DNA of 40,757 bases from Planctomycetota bacterium (GTDB lineage Bacteria; Planctomycetota; UBA1135; UBA2386), in the NCBI GenBank assembly GCA_029936315.1, contig JAPYTD010000038.1:1-40757 (forward strand), read 5' to 3'. Under the pieces are notes generated by a model. The model had not been told where the DNA came from. It did not search any database and was given only the letters and a program-made list of their open reading frames with translations. The translations under genes were made by a program, and so were the position numbers. Shown piece after piece: positions 25,204-33,504 of this stretch. Numbering within the stretch: the first letter of the stretch is position 1; each line of letters starts with the position of its first letter.

Positions 25204-26234
25204 TGATTCGCACCGCTGCCCTCGCCGTGCTCACGATCGCGGCCGCTTGCGTTGCGCAGGCTCACCCGATCCCCGCCAGCAAGCAGTGGCTGAACTACTC
25301 CGGCGGGAAGGATCTTCCCGGCAGCGGCAAGCTCGTCGTACTGGTCGCCGCCGAACAGGAATACCGCTCCGAACAGTCCATGCCGATGTTCGCGCGCATG
25401 CTCGCCAAGCATCACGGCTTCGACTGCACCGTCTTGTTCGCACAGCGCAACGGCATGGTCGATCCGACTCAGAGCACCCCCCCGACCAAGGACAACAAGG
25501 AAGACAAGTTCCACAACATCCCCGGCCTCGAACATCTCGCGAAGGCCGACCTGTTGATCTTGTCCAACCGATTCATGACGCTGTCCGAAGAGCAACTCGC
25601 GCACTGCATCGACTACTTCGACTCCGGCAAACCGTTGCTCGGCATCCGCACCGCCAACCACGGCTTCAGCGGCCCGTTCCCCTACAAGGTCAGCGACAAG
25701 AAGGTGCGTTTTGGCGACGACATCCTCGGCGGTTCGTTCCGCGGCCATCACGGCGGTTGGCACCGCGAGTCGACGCGTGGCATCGTCGTCGACGCCAACC
25801 AAGACCATGCCATCCTGCGCGGCGTCACCGACGTGTGGGGTCCTTCCGACGTCTACCGAACTTACGGCAAGGGAAAGTCACTACCCGAGCGGTGCACGGC
25901 GCTGCTACTCGGCCAACCGCTCACCGGCCTCAACCACGACGATCCACCCAACGAGAAGAAGATCCCACTGCCGATCGCGTGGACGACGTCATGGACCGGC
26001 ACGAAGGGCAAGACGGCACGGGTCTTCCACGTAACGATGGGCAGCGCCCGCGACTACCAAAGCGCTGGCCTGCGCCGCCTGACCACCAACGCCGCCTACT
26101 GGTGCCTCAACCTTGAAGACAAGATCGACCCAAAGAGCAACGTCGACATCGTCGGTGACTACAAGCCGCTGAAGAGCGGCTTCAACTACGGTAAACTCGG
26201 CGTCATGCCGCGACCGCCGCAGCACTACAGGTAG
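25203..26234 (+). CDS. Secreted ThuA-like domain protein
   Basis: 343 residues with a signal peptide (cleavage near CVAQAHP). The start is ATG 25203 in a TGATG overlap with the previous stop; a GTG one codon earlier is possible. The fold is that of the ThuA/trehalose-utilisation, glutamine-amidotransferase-like family: KLVVLVAAEQEYRSEQSMPMFARML, LEHLAKADLLILSNRFMTLSEEQL, GKPLLGIRTANHGF, GGSFRGHHGGW, and FHVTMGSARDYQ. In place of the amidotransferase Cys there is the usual ThuA-type GIRTANH. Enzyme activity is unproven for the family, which often occurs beside sugar-dehydrogenase-like and haem proteins in planctomycetes. It is third in a four-gene operon. Confidence 0.85.
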   Translation: MIRTAALAVLTIAAACVAQAHPIPASKQWLNYSGGKDLPGSGKLVVLVAAEQEYRSEQSMPMFARMLAKHHGFDCTVLFAQRNGMVDPTQSTPPTKDNKEDKFHNIPGLEHLAKADLLILSNRFMTLSEEQLAHCIDYFDSGKPLLGIRTANHGFSGPFPYKVSDKKVRFGDDILGGSFRGHHGGWHRESTRGIVVDANQDHAILRGVTDVWGPSDVYRTYGKGKSLPERCTALLLGQPLTGLNHDDPPNEKKIPLPIAWTTSWTGTKGKTARVFHVTMGSARDYQSAGLRRLTTNAAYWCLNLEDKIDPKSNVDIVGDYKPLKSGFNYGKLGVMPRPPQHYR

Positions 26235-26239
26235 CACCC

Positions 26240-27811
26240 ATGGCCACGACCCTGCCACCGAGCATCTTCAACGACGTCATAGGCCCCGTCATGCGCGGTC
26301 CCTCAAGCTCGCATTCCGCGGCATCGGTGCGCATTGGCCAAATGGCGCGCGATTTGTGCGGCGGCGATCCCGACCGCGTCTTGGTTGAGTTCGATACAAA
26401 GGGCTCACTGGCAACGACCCACGCAAGCCAGGGCTCAGACATGGGTTTGTTTGGCGGTCTGCTCGGCTGGTCTGCCGATGACGAACGCCTGCCGGATTCT
26501 GCTGCCGCACTGAAGGCTGCCGGTGTCGAACTCGAGATCCGCATCAAAGAACTGAACGATGCGCACCCCAACACCTACCGACTGACGCTATCGAAGCACA
26601 ACGTCGAGCATCGGTTGATCGCGATCTCAACCGGTGGCGGCATGATCGAGGTGATCGAAGTCGATGGCCACAAGGTGCGCTTGTTCGGCGACTACGCGGT
26701 GACGCTGCTCGACGTCGATGGCGATGGCACCACCGTGCGGACCGCCCTGCAGGACCAAACCGACGAAGTGCACGTCAGCGACAACGACCCGGCCATGGTC
26801 GTCATCAACGCGCAGTCGTTCCTCGACGAGGCGACCATCGCGACACTGCCAACCGTGCAACGCGTTCGACACATGCGCGCGGTGCTGCCGGTGCGATCGA
26901 GCAAGACCCTGAGAGTGCCGTTCTTGCACGCCAGCGAAATGGTGCAAGCCGGTGATGCAGGTAAGCGCAAGCTGTCCGACTTCGCGCTCGACTACGAGAC
27001 CGCGCGCGGCGACATCGACACAGCAGAAGTGCTCGAGCAGATGCGCAACCTCCACGGCATCATGAAGAAGGGCATCGAGATCGGTCTCGCTGGCACCGAA
27101 TACGCAGATCGCATTCTGCCGCGACAGAGCCATCAGTTCCAGGCGATGCTCGACGCCGGCAAGCTGCACGACGGCGGCATCCTCAATCGTGCGATCCTCT
27201 ACGTCAGCGCGCTGATGGAAGTGAAGAGCTCAATGGGCGTCATCGTCGCCGCGCCAACGGCGGGTTCCTGCGCGACGTTCCCGGCAACGTGCATTGCCGC
27301 AGCAGAAGGCATGAACGCGAGCGAAGACCAGACCCTGCGCGCGATGCTCTCAGCTGGCCTGATCGGCGTGTTCGTCACCACGCGCTCAAGCTTCGCTGCC
27401 GAGGTCGGTGGTTGCCAAGCGGAGACGGGTGCTGGCGCCGCGATGGCCGCCGCAGCTCTGGTCGAACTCGCCGGCGGCAACGCCCAACAAGCGCTCGGCG
27501 CCGCCAGCCACGCGTTGCAAAACGTGCTCGGCCTCGTTTGCGATCCGGTCGCCAACCGCGTCGAAGCACCATGCCTCGGCCGCAACATCGCCGCCGCCGG
27601 CAACGCAATCTCGTGCGCCAACATTGCGCTCGCCGGCTACGACCACCTGATCCCGCTCGACGAAGTGCTCGATGCGCATCGCGAGATCAGCGAGAACATG
27701 GCCCGCGAACTGCGATGCACTGCGCTCGGCGGCTTGTCGATCACGAAGACGTCCAAGGAGATTGAGGCGCGCCTTTGCGGCACATCCGAGGACTGCGGCA
27801 GCTGCGGATAG
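26240..27811 (+). CDS. sdaA: L-serine ammonia-lyase, iron-sulfur-dependent, single chain
   Basis: 523-residue cytoplasmic enzyme converting L-serine to pyruvate and ammonia. The N-terminal beta domain starts with FNDVIGPVMRGPSSSHSAASVRIG, and the catalytic alpha domain includes APTAGSCATFPA. Cysteines expected to bind the [4Fe-4S] cluster are C392 (EVGGCQAETGAG), C434 and C445 (CDPVANRVEAPC). The chain ends in a cysteine-rich tail (LCGTSEDCGSCG). In characterised type-II enzymes the C-terminal cysteine enters the active site as the fourth ligand, so the tail may play that role. The start is five bases after the ThuA stop, so it appears to be the last gene of the operon, an odd cytoplasmic partner for three exported proteins. 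Confidence 0.93.
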   Translation: MATTLPPSIFNDVIGPVMRGPSSSHSAASVRIGQMARDLCGGDPDRVLVEFDTKGSLATTHASQGSDMGLFGGLLGWSADDERLPDSAAALKAAGVELEIRIKELNDAHPNTYRLTLSKHNVEHRLIAISTGGGMIEVIEVDGHKVRLFGDYAVTLLDVDGDGTTVRTALQDQTDEVHVSDNDPAMVVINAQSFLDEATIATLPTVQRVRHMRAVLPVRSSKTLRVPFLHASEMVQAGDAGKRKLSDFALDYETARGDIDTAEVLEQMRNLHGIMKKGIEIGLAGTEYADRILPRQSHQFQAMLDAGKLHDGGILNRAILYVSALMEVKSSMGVIVAAPTAGSCATFPATCIAAAEGMNASEDQTLRAMLSAGLIGVFVTTRSSFAAEVGGCQAETGAGAAMAAAALVELAGGNAQQALGAASHALQNVLGLVCDPVANRVEAPCLGRNIAAAGNAISCANIALAGYDHLIPLDEVLDAHREISENMARELRCTALGGLSITKTSKEIEARLCGTSEDCGSCG

Positions 27812-27922
27812 ACATGCTGCGGCCCGGTGCGATTGTCGGCGAGTGCCTCGGTGATACACATACCCTTGCCAGGTGGTGTCGTCGGCTCGATCAGCCCGGC
27901 CCAAGGCAAGTGCCCCCGGCAT

Positions 27923-28477
27923 CTAACGTAGCTTTACCAACAGTGCTTGCGGTTCGCTGTCGACGATCAGCGTGCCACGGTGTTGTTCACTCACGTAGCC
28001 GTGTTCCACGGTTTGATCGAGGAACTGCAGTAAGCCGTCAAAGTAGCCGTTGACGTTTAGCAGCCCGACCGGCTTTTGGTGGTAGCCGAGCTGTGCCCAC
28101 GTCCACGTCTCGAACAGTTCTTCCAGCGTGCCTAGCCCACCTGGCATCGTGATGAATGCATCGGCAAGGTCGGCCATCATCGCCTTGCGTTCGTGCATGT
28201 CAGCCGTCACATGCATCTCCGTGAGCCCAGCGTGCGCGACCTCTGCCCGCATCAGCACCTCGGGAATCACGCCAACGACCTGGCCACCCCGTTGCAACAC
28301 CCGGTCGGCGATCTGCCCCATCATCCCGATACCGCCGCCACCGTAGACCAGCCGGATGCCTTGATCCGCCAACGCATCGCCCATGGCCCGAGCCGCCGCT
28401 GCATAGGCGGGATCCCGGCCATCTTGCGAACCGCAGTAGACGCAGACGGACTTGATCTCGCGCGGGTCAGCAACCAT
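27923..28477 (-). CDS. LOG family protein (nucleoside 5'-monophosphate phosphoribohydrolase)
   Basis: 184 residues from ATG 28477, which has AGGTGGG four bases upstream; the longer frame to 28765 runs antisense through a gene remnant. Family motifs: VCVYCGSQDG, YGGGGIGMMGQIAD, HERKAMM and PGGLGTLEELFE. LOG proteins release free bases from cytokinin-type or other nucleoside monophosphates; many bacterial members were formerly called lysine decarboxylases. Length and motifs are normal. It is a monocistronic cytoplasmic enzyme, convergent with the serine ammonia-lyase. Confidence 0.92.
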   Translation of the reverse strand: MVADPREIKSVCVYCGSQDGRDPAYAAAARAMGDALADQGIRLVYGGGGIGMMGQIADRVLQRGGQVVGVIPEVLMRAEVAHAGLTEMHVTADMHERKAMMADLADAFITMPGGLGTLEELFETWTWAQLGYHQKPVGLLNVNGYFDGLLQFLDQTVEHGYVSEQHRGTLIVDSEPQALLVKLR

Positions 28478-28489
28478 CTGCCCACCTGA

Positions 28490-28699
28490 CCGGATCTCGC
28501 CACGATTTGGAAGGCCTGCTTGCGGCACTTCAAGGATCCCGAACGGCTGGCGCCTGGTCGCTATCGCATCCAGTCGATGTCGGGCGACATGAGCCACGAG
28601 AACCCGTTCGGCAAGCTGCTCGAACTGAAGGAAAGCCAGCACGTCTTCGACGTCGAAAAGGGCTAGCGCAAGCTCGAGCACAACATCAACTTCAAGTAG
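28490..28699 (+). pseudogene. 3' remnant of a secreted-type protein gene with in-frame amber
   Basis: The plus frame from 28490 reads DPERLAPGRYRIQSMSGDMS and on to DVEKG, then TAG at 28664, then ten sensible codons (RKLEHNINFK) to a second TAG at 28697. Codon use has strong GC3 bias like real genes here. The reading resembles the C-terminus of a carboxypeptidase-regulatory-like or beta-sandwich protein. No start codon context or upstream part is present, since an in-frame stop lies at 28487. A single base change (for example CAG to TAG) would explain the internal stop. It is a truncated decayed gene, lying antisense to the leader region of the LOG gene. Confidence 0.55.
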
Positions 28700-28706
28700 T
28701 GGTACT

Positions 28707-28735
28707 CTCGGGCTCCGCCTGGTGCCGAGCCCGAG
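28707..28735 (+). terminator. Hairpin after the gene remnant
   Basis: Perfect 8-bp inverted repeat CTCGGGCT (28707-28714) and AGCCCGAG (28728-28735) with a 13-base loop, eight bases after the last stop of the remnant. There is no U-tract, so factor-independent termination is uncertain. Confidence 0.45.
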
Positions 28736-28811
28736 GACCCTCCATGCGCAGTCGCCCTGCTTCACACTACCCTGGCACAGCCGTTCGCAACCAGATCACA
28801 GAGAGCCGCCG

Positions 28812-29510
28812 ATGCACCTGGTCGTAATGACGGGTGCCGGCATCTCCGCCGACTCTGGCGTGCGCACGTTCCGCGATTCGCAAGGGCTGTGGGAAGGGCA
28901 ACGACCCGAAGACGTCGCGACGCCCGAAGCGTGGGCGCGCGATCCAGCACTCGTGTGGCGCTTCTACCAGGAACGCCGCGCGCAGCTGGCGACTGTCGAG
29001 CCCAACCCCGCCCACATAGCATTGGCCAAAACTGCGGCGACGCTATCGGCCCGCGGGGACCGACTGACACTCATCACGCAAAACGTCGACGACTTGCACG
29101 AACGTGCTGGCAGCGAAGCGATCCACATGCACGGCGAGCTGGCAGTGCTGCGCTGCGAACCCTGCAACCAAACGGTGCGCGACCTCGAACGCACGAAGGC
29201 CGACGAGTTCTTGCCGTGCGCGAGCTGTGGCCATGGCCGCCTGCGACCGGACATCGTTTGGTTTGGCGAAGTGCCGTTCCACCTCGACGAGATCCAGGAC
29301 AAGCTGCTCGATTGCACGCACTTTGCCGCGATCGGCACCAGTGGACAGGTCTGGCCAGCAGCCGGCATGTTGCAGGTCGCACGCGATCATGGTGCGGTGA
29401 CTTACGTGCAAGCACTCGAACTGCCCGCCAACGCGGATGCGAGGGACACCTTCGTAGCTGGTCGTGCCGCCGAAGTTGTTCCAGGTCTCCTGCAACGGAT
29501 CACGGAGTAA
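28812..29510 (+). CDS. cobB: SIR2-family NAD-dependent protein deacylase (CobB/SIRT5-like)
   Basis: 232 residues from ATG 28812; the frame is open earlier but upstream sequence is non-coding. Motifs: GAGISADSGVRTFR (NAD binding), TQNVDDLHERAGS, HMHGEL with catalytic H107, and a zinc site C115-x2-C118 and C136-x2-C139. FYQERR supplies the Y52-x-x-R55 pair, which in SIRT5 and CobB recognises succinyl or malonyl lysine, so desuccinylase activity is likely in addition to deacetylation. Cytoplasmic. Length is normal for the short bacterial class. Confidence 0.93.
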   Translation: MHLVVMTGAGISADSGVRTFRDSQGLWEGQRPEDVATPEAWARDPALVWRFYQERRAQLATVEPNPAHIALAKTAATLSARGDRLTLITQNVDDLHERAGSEAIHMHGELAVLRCEPCNQTVRDLERTKADEFLPCASCGHGRLRPDIVWFGEVPFHLDEIQDKLLDCTHFAAIGTSGQVWPAAGMLQVARDHGAVTYVQALELPANADARDTFVAGRAAEVVPGLLQRITE

Positions 29511-29512
29511 GC

Positions 29513-29647
29513 ATGACGCGGATGCACACGATCCTGTCTCTCGCCATTGCCCCTCTAGCCACGGCGGTGCCATCACACAGTGGCGCGTTGCCCGGGAGTT
29601 GGACCGGATCGCTCTGGCATGCAACCGGCGACGACCTTGCCAAGTAG
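29513..29647 (+). CDS. Possible 44-residue exported peptide or truncated gene start
   Basis: ATG 29513 begins two bases after the deacylase stop and is preceded by GGAG five bases upstream. The 44-residue product begins with a plausible signal peptide (MTRMHTILSLAIAPLATAVPSHS) followed by GSWTGSLW, then stops at 29645. It could be a small secreted peptide or the orphaned 5' end of a larger gene. No family is recognised. Confidence 0.35.
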   Translation: MTRMHTILSLAIAPLATAVPSHSGALPGSWTGSLWHATGDDLAK

Positions 29648-29787
29648 CCCATGACAAGGAGAGAGCTCTCGCACGGTGTCCCGAGCTGCGTCAGATCGAT
29701 CACAAACGATCGTGGACGCCGGGGTACCGGTCGTTAGGCTGCGGGGTTCGCCCAGCTCGAACGAACTCCAAATCCGACCCACCACGA

Positions 29788-31344
29788 TTGTTCAACCTAC
29801 TCAGCACCCGCCCGAATAACCTACGCACCGACCTGCTTTCGGGCATGACGGTGGCGCTCGCCCTGGTCCCGGAAGCAGTTGCCTTTGCGTTCGTTGCTGG
29901 CGTTGACCCGATTGTCGGCCTGCACGCCGCCTTCATGGTTGGCCTCATCACGGCCGTCATTGGTGGCCGTCCAGGCATGATCTCGGGAGCCACCGGCGCG
30001 CTGGCCGTCGTGCTGGTCGCCTTGGTCCAGTCGCACGGCGTGCAATACATGTTCGCGGCCGTGCTCCTGATGGGCGCAATCCAGATGGTGGCCGGATTCC
30101 TGCGGCTGGGCAAGTTCATCCGCATGGTGCCGCACCCGGTGATGCTTGGTTTCGTCAACGGGCTGGCGATCGTGATCTTCCTATCGCAGCTCGACCAATT
30201 CCAAACAGCCGACGCAGGTGGCGAAGCCGTCTGGATGAGCGGCATGTCGCTCTACACGATGCTCGGTCTGGTCGCCGTCACGATGGCCATCATCCACCTG
30301 CTACCGAAGTTGACCAAGGCCGTGCCGGCTTCGCTGGTTGCAATTGCCGTCGTCACCGGCGTGAGCTTGCTGGCCTACGTCGAAACTCCAACTGTGGTGG
30401 ACTTCCTGCGCACGAAAACGGGCGACCCAACCGCGACGCTCGCGGGCGGATTGCCGGCGTTCGCGCTACCGATGGTGCCATTCAACCTCGAGACGCTGCG
30501 CATCATCCTGCCGTACTCGGTCATCCTCGCCGCCGTCGGCCTGATCGAATCGTTGCTGACGCTGACCCTGGTCGACGAACTGACCCAAACCCGGGGACGC
30601 GGCAACAAGGAATGCGTCGCGCAAGGGGTTGCCAACGTCACGTGTGGTGTGTTCGGCGGCATGGGCGGCTGCGCAATGATTGGTCAGAGCATGATCAACA
30701 TCAACTCCGGTGGCCGTGGTCGCCTATCTGGTGTCACAGCTGCCTTGGTGCTGCTGGCCTTTGTCGTCGTCGCCGCGCCGCTGATCGAGATCGTGCCGGT
30801 CGCTGCGCTGGTCGGCGTGATGTTCATGGTCGTTCTCGGCACGTTTGAATGGTCGAGCCTGCGCGTGCTCAACAAGGTGCCGGTGACAGACGCACTCGTC
30901 ATCGTTCTGGTTTCCGCCGTGACTGTGCTCACCGACCTCGCGGTTGCGGTGCTGGTTGGGGTCATTGTCTCAGCTCTCGTGTTTGCGTGGAAGCACGCCA
31001 AGGTCGTGCACCGTGTCGAGCATCCCGACGAGGACGGCGCGCGCGTCTACTCGCTGCGTGGACCGCTGTTCTTTGGCTCGTGCAAGAGCTTCCTCGACCT
31101 GTTCGACCCTGCCGACGACCCCGACGACGTGATCATCGACTTCCAACACGCGCGTGTTTCAGACCACTCCGCGATCGAAGCCATCGACACGCTCGCCGAG
31201 CGCTATCTGGCGCTCAACAAAGAACTTCACCTCCGGCACCTGAGCGCCGAGTGCCGCAAGCTGCTGCGCAAGGCCGGCAACATGGTCGAGGTCAACGTCA
31301 TCGAAGACCCGCAGTATCACGTCGCCACCGACGCGCTGGCCTAG
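29788..31344 (+). CDS. SulP family anion transporter with STAS domain
   Basis: SLC26/SulP permease, a proton- or sodium-coupled anion importer of the inner membrane (sulfate, bicarbonate and others; substrate not predictable). Family start LRTDLLSGMTVALALVPEAVAFAFVAG leads into about twelve helices including GGRPGMISGATGALAVVL and GGMGGCAMIGQSMININSGG. A C-terminal STAS domain follows (RVYSLRGPLFFGSCKSFLDLF to VIIDFQHARVSDHSAIEAID). No ATG fits: the first in-frame ATG (29845) would remove part of helix 1, while the open frame back to 29464 overlaps the deacylase with non-coding-like sequence. TTG 29788 gives 518 residues, normal for the family, but the exact start is uncertain. Confidence 0.85.
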   Translation: MFNLLSTRPNNLRTDLLSGMTVALALVPEAVAFAFVAGVDPIVGLHAAFMVGLITAVIGGRPGMISGATGALAVVLVALVQSHGVQYMFAAVLLMGAIQMVAGFLRLGKFIRMVPHPVMLGFVNGLAIVIFLSQLDQFQTADAGGEAVWMSGMSLYTMLGLVAVTMAIIHLLPKLTKAVPASLVAIAVVTGVSLLAYVETPTVVDFLRTKTGDPTATLAGGLPAFALPMVPFNLETLRIILPYSVILAAVGLIESLLTLTLVDELTQTRGRGNKECVAQGVANVTCGVFGGMGGCAMIGQSMININSGGRGRLSGVTAALVLLAFVVVAAPLIEIVPVAALVGVMFMVVLGTFEWSSLRVLNKVPVTDALVIVLVSAVTVLTDLAVAVLVGVIVSALVFAWKHAKVVHRVEHPDEDGARVYSLRGPLFFGSCKSFLDLFDPADDPDDVIIDFQHARVSDHSAIEAIDTLAERYLALNKELHLRHLSAECRKLLRKAGNMVEVNVIEDPQYHVATDALA

Positions 31345-31380
31345 CAGCCAGTGGCAGAAACGCACGGGACCTGCTAGGCC
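31338..31380. terminator. Bidirectional hairpin between convergent SulP and recQ genes
   Basis: Perfect 10-bp inverted repeat GGCCTAGCAG (31338-31347) and CTGCTAGGCC (31371-31380) with a 23-base loop. Each arm contains the stop codon of one of the two convergent genes (TAG in both). No strong T-tract is present on either side. Confidence 0.55.
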
Positions 31381-33194
31381 TCCTCGGCCAGCGCGGCGAG
31401 GAACTGCTGGCCGAACGAATCGTACTTCTTGGGGCCAATGCCCTTCACGTCGAGCATGGCCGAACGAGTCGACGGCCGCTCGCGCGCAAGCTCCTCGAGC
31501 GTTGCGTCGGAGAACACGACGTAGGGCGGCACACCCATGCCCGTCGCCAAAGTGCGGCGCAATGCGCGCAGACGATCGAAGACTTCCTGCTCCACCGGTG
31601 TCAACGCTCGCGCCGGACTCGCCCCCGAACTGCCGCGACGGCGGCGTCGCGCCGGCTGATCCAGGCCACCCTTCGGCGAGCGCAACGACACTTCGCGATT
31701 GCCCCGCAACACTTCACCGGAGGCCTCGTTGAGCACCAGGATCGGATACTCGCCGTCGGTGCGCACCAACGAGCCATCGTCAATCAGTTGGTCGATGTAG
31801 TTGCCAAGCCGCATCGCGACCAGGTCTTTGAGCAAGCCAAAGGTCGGGATCTGGTCATGGCCGCGCGACAACACCTTCTCGTTCTTGCTGCCGCGCAGCA
31901 CGTCGATGATGTAGCTGGCGCCGTAGCGCTGTCCGGTGCGAGCAACCGCCGACAAGATCTTCTGCGCGATGACAACGCTATCCGGCACCAAGTCCAGTTC
32001 GTTGAGGCACACGTCACACGCGCCGCAGTTGGGTTCGTCGTAGCTCTGCCCAAAGTACTCACTGAGTGTTTTGTGGCGGCACTGCGCACGGCCGGCGAAG
32101 CGCTGCATATGGCTGAGCAAACCCAGCTGCGCCTTGGTCGCCTCCGGGTCACCATACTCTTGGCCTGCCCGCTGCATGATCATGCGCCACTTGGCACCAT
32201 CAGCGCCGGAGTAGAGCATCAGGCACTCGGACGGCAAACCATCGCGACCCGCGCGACCGGTCTCCTGCTGGTAGTGCTCGATGCTCTTCGGCATCGCTGC
32301 ATGCACCACCAGGCGAACGTCACTGCGGTCGATGCCCATGCCGAATGCAACCGTCGCGCAGACGACATTGCAGCGCTCCGCGCGGAAGTCGGCACTGATG
32401 CGAGTGCGCTCACCTGCCGCCAGACCCGCGTGGTATGCCTCCGCCGCAATGTTGCGCGACTGCAACTGCTTGGCGAGGGCCTCGGTGTCCTTGCGCGAAA
32501 TACAGTAGATGATCGTAGCGGCATCCCCGTGGCGCGAGATGCCCTCGACGACCTGGTCGATCAGACCCTGCCGCGGCAACACGCGGTAGGTCAGCTCGGG
32601 TCGATCAAACGTTCCGATCAGTTCGACGCAGTCCTGCAGCTGCAGTTGGTCGCAGATGTCCTGGCGAACGCGCGGCGTAGCCGTCGCCGTGTAGGCGTGC
32701 ACCGGCACCCCAGGAAAGCGCGTGCGCAGCTCAGCCAGCCGACGGTACTCCGGCCGGAAGTCATGCCCCCACTGGCTGATACAGTGCGCCTCGTCAATCG
32801 CGATCGCGGCGAGGTCACACTTGCTCAGCCATTGCAGGAAGTCCTCAAGGAACAACCGTTCGGGCGCGACAAACAGAATACGCAGCTCACCGCTGTCGAT
32901 CAGTGCGTTGAGTCGGCGTCGCCCCGCGGCGTCGAGATTGCTGTGCGAGGCCGCAGCAGGAACGCCATTGAGCCGCAAGCCGTCGACTTGATCCTGCATC
33001 AGGGCGATCAATGGCGACACGACCACAGTCAGTCGATCCAGCACCAACGGCGGCAACTGGTAGCACAGTGACTTGCCACCACCGGTAGGCAACACCACCA
33101 GGGCATCTCGCCCATCGAGCGCCGCGTCGACGGCCTCCTTCTGCAGTGGGCGCAGGGACGAGAACCCGAACCAACGTTCGAGGGCTTCGTGCAT
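31374..33194 (-). CDS. recQ: ATP-dependent DNA helicase RecQ
   Basis: 606 residues from ATG 33194, close to the usual RecQ start (ALERWFGFSSLRPLQ). ATG 33275 would add 27 residues but overlaps a divergent small signal-peptide frame, so 33194 is preferred. Helicase motifs: motif I LPTGGGKSLCYQ, DEAH in IAIDEAHCISQWGHDFRP, motif III YTATATP, motif VI QQETGRAGRDG. The zinc-binding subdomain has Cys in QCRHKTLSEYF and NCGACDVC. A winged-helix RQC domain and a C-terminal HRDC domain follow (LTPVEQEVFDRLRALR to GIGPKKYDSFG). RecQ unwinds 3'-5' in recombination repair. The domain set is complete. Confidence 0.94.
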   Translation of the reverse strand: MHEALERWFGFSSLRPLQKEAVDAALDGRDALVVLPTGGGKSLCYQLPPLVLDRLTVVVSPLIALMQDQVDGLRLNGVPAAASHSNLDAAGRRRLNALIDSGELRILFVAPERLFLEDFLQWLSKCDLAAIAIDEAHCISQWGHDFRPEYRRLAELRTRFPGVPVHAYTATATPRVRQDICDQLQLQDCVELIGTFDRPELTYRVLPRQGLIDQVVEGISRHGDAATIIYCISRKDTEALAKQLQSRNIAAEAYHAGLAAGERTRISADFRAERCNVVCATVAFGMGIDRSDVRLVVHAAMPKSIEHYQQETGRAGRDGLPSECLMLYSGADGAKWRMIMQRAGQEYGDPEATKAQLGLLSHMQRFAGRAQCRHKTLSEYFGQSYDEPNCGACDVCLNELDLVPDSVVIAQKILSAVARTGQRYGASYIIDVLRGSKNEKVLSRGHDQIPTFGLLKDLVAMRLGNYIDQLIDDGSLVRTDGEYPILVLNEASGEVLRGNREVSLRSPKGGLDQPARRRRRGSSGASPARALTPVEQEVFDRLRALRRTLATGMGVPPYVVFSDATLEELARERPSTRSAMLDVKGIGPKKYDSFGQQFLAALAEEA

Positions 33195-33291
33195 CAGACG
33201 ATTGCGGTCTTTGTCGATCACAGGCAGTGGAGTGTGCAAACGGGGGCGGAGCGATTCGACTACACTTCGCGCCATGGGCAAGGACTCGTTG

Positions 33292-33426
33292 ATGTTCTTC
33301 ACACGGATCGCTGCAACTCTGTTTCTCGGAGGTGGGCTGCTCTGCGGAATCGCCGCGGCGCAATCGACCCCAACGGCAAGCCCACTGACGCGCCAAAAAA
33401 CTTGTGACCTGGGCACCCCGCGTTAG
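33292..33426 (+). CDS. Possible 44-residue exported peptide or orphan signal peptide, divergent from recQ
   Basis: ATG 33292 has AAGGA seven bases upstream. The product MFFTRIAATLFLGGGLLCG then IAAAQ is a convincing signal peptide, followed by only about 20 residues (STPTASPLTRQKTCDLGTPR) before TAG at 33424. It may be the start of a decayed secreted-protein gene or a real short peptide. An earlier in-frame ATG lies at 33274. Confidence 0.35.
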   Translation: MFFTRIAATLFLGGGLLCGIAAAQSTPTASPLTRQKTCDLGTPR

Positions 33427-33504
33427 CGCGGAGCGCATTGCGTCACGTTCGTTTCACGAACTTGCGAGGCGCCAACGCAACCAGGTGGGGTAACTTCGTC
33501 GCCA

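Noticed and set aside
27812..27922. Gap between the serine ammonia-lyase and LOG genes checked for RNA or a small gene
   Set aside because: No frame with a start and ribosome site, no tRNA fold and no clear terminator hairpin.
28722..28811. Upstream extension of the SIR2 frame (30 more codons)
   Set aside because: The added residues do not belong to the family and the NAD-binding motif begins right after ATG 28812.
29651..29780. Small frame starting at 29652 with palindrome GAGAGCTCTC
   Set aside because: Codon use is unlike neighbours, the product is arginine-rich without motif, and a 10-bp restriction-site-like palindrome is expected by chance at this scale.
29700..29790. Possible T-arm-like hairpin GTTCG/CGAAC resembling part of a tRNA
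   Set aside because: The loop does not fit the TTCRANY pattern and no acceptor or anticodon arms could be paired.
30849..33071. 740-codon plus-strand frame
   Set aside because: It covers the 3' half of the SulP gene in another frame and the antisense of recQ; composition is typical of shadow frames in GC-rich DNA.
33400..33465. Possible ECF-type promoter (TGTGACC) and hairpins near 33415-33461
   Set aside because: No matching -10 element at suitable spacing; GTTCGT-TTC-ACGAAC is a short hairpin only and no T-tract follows.
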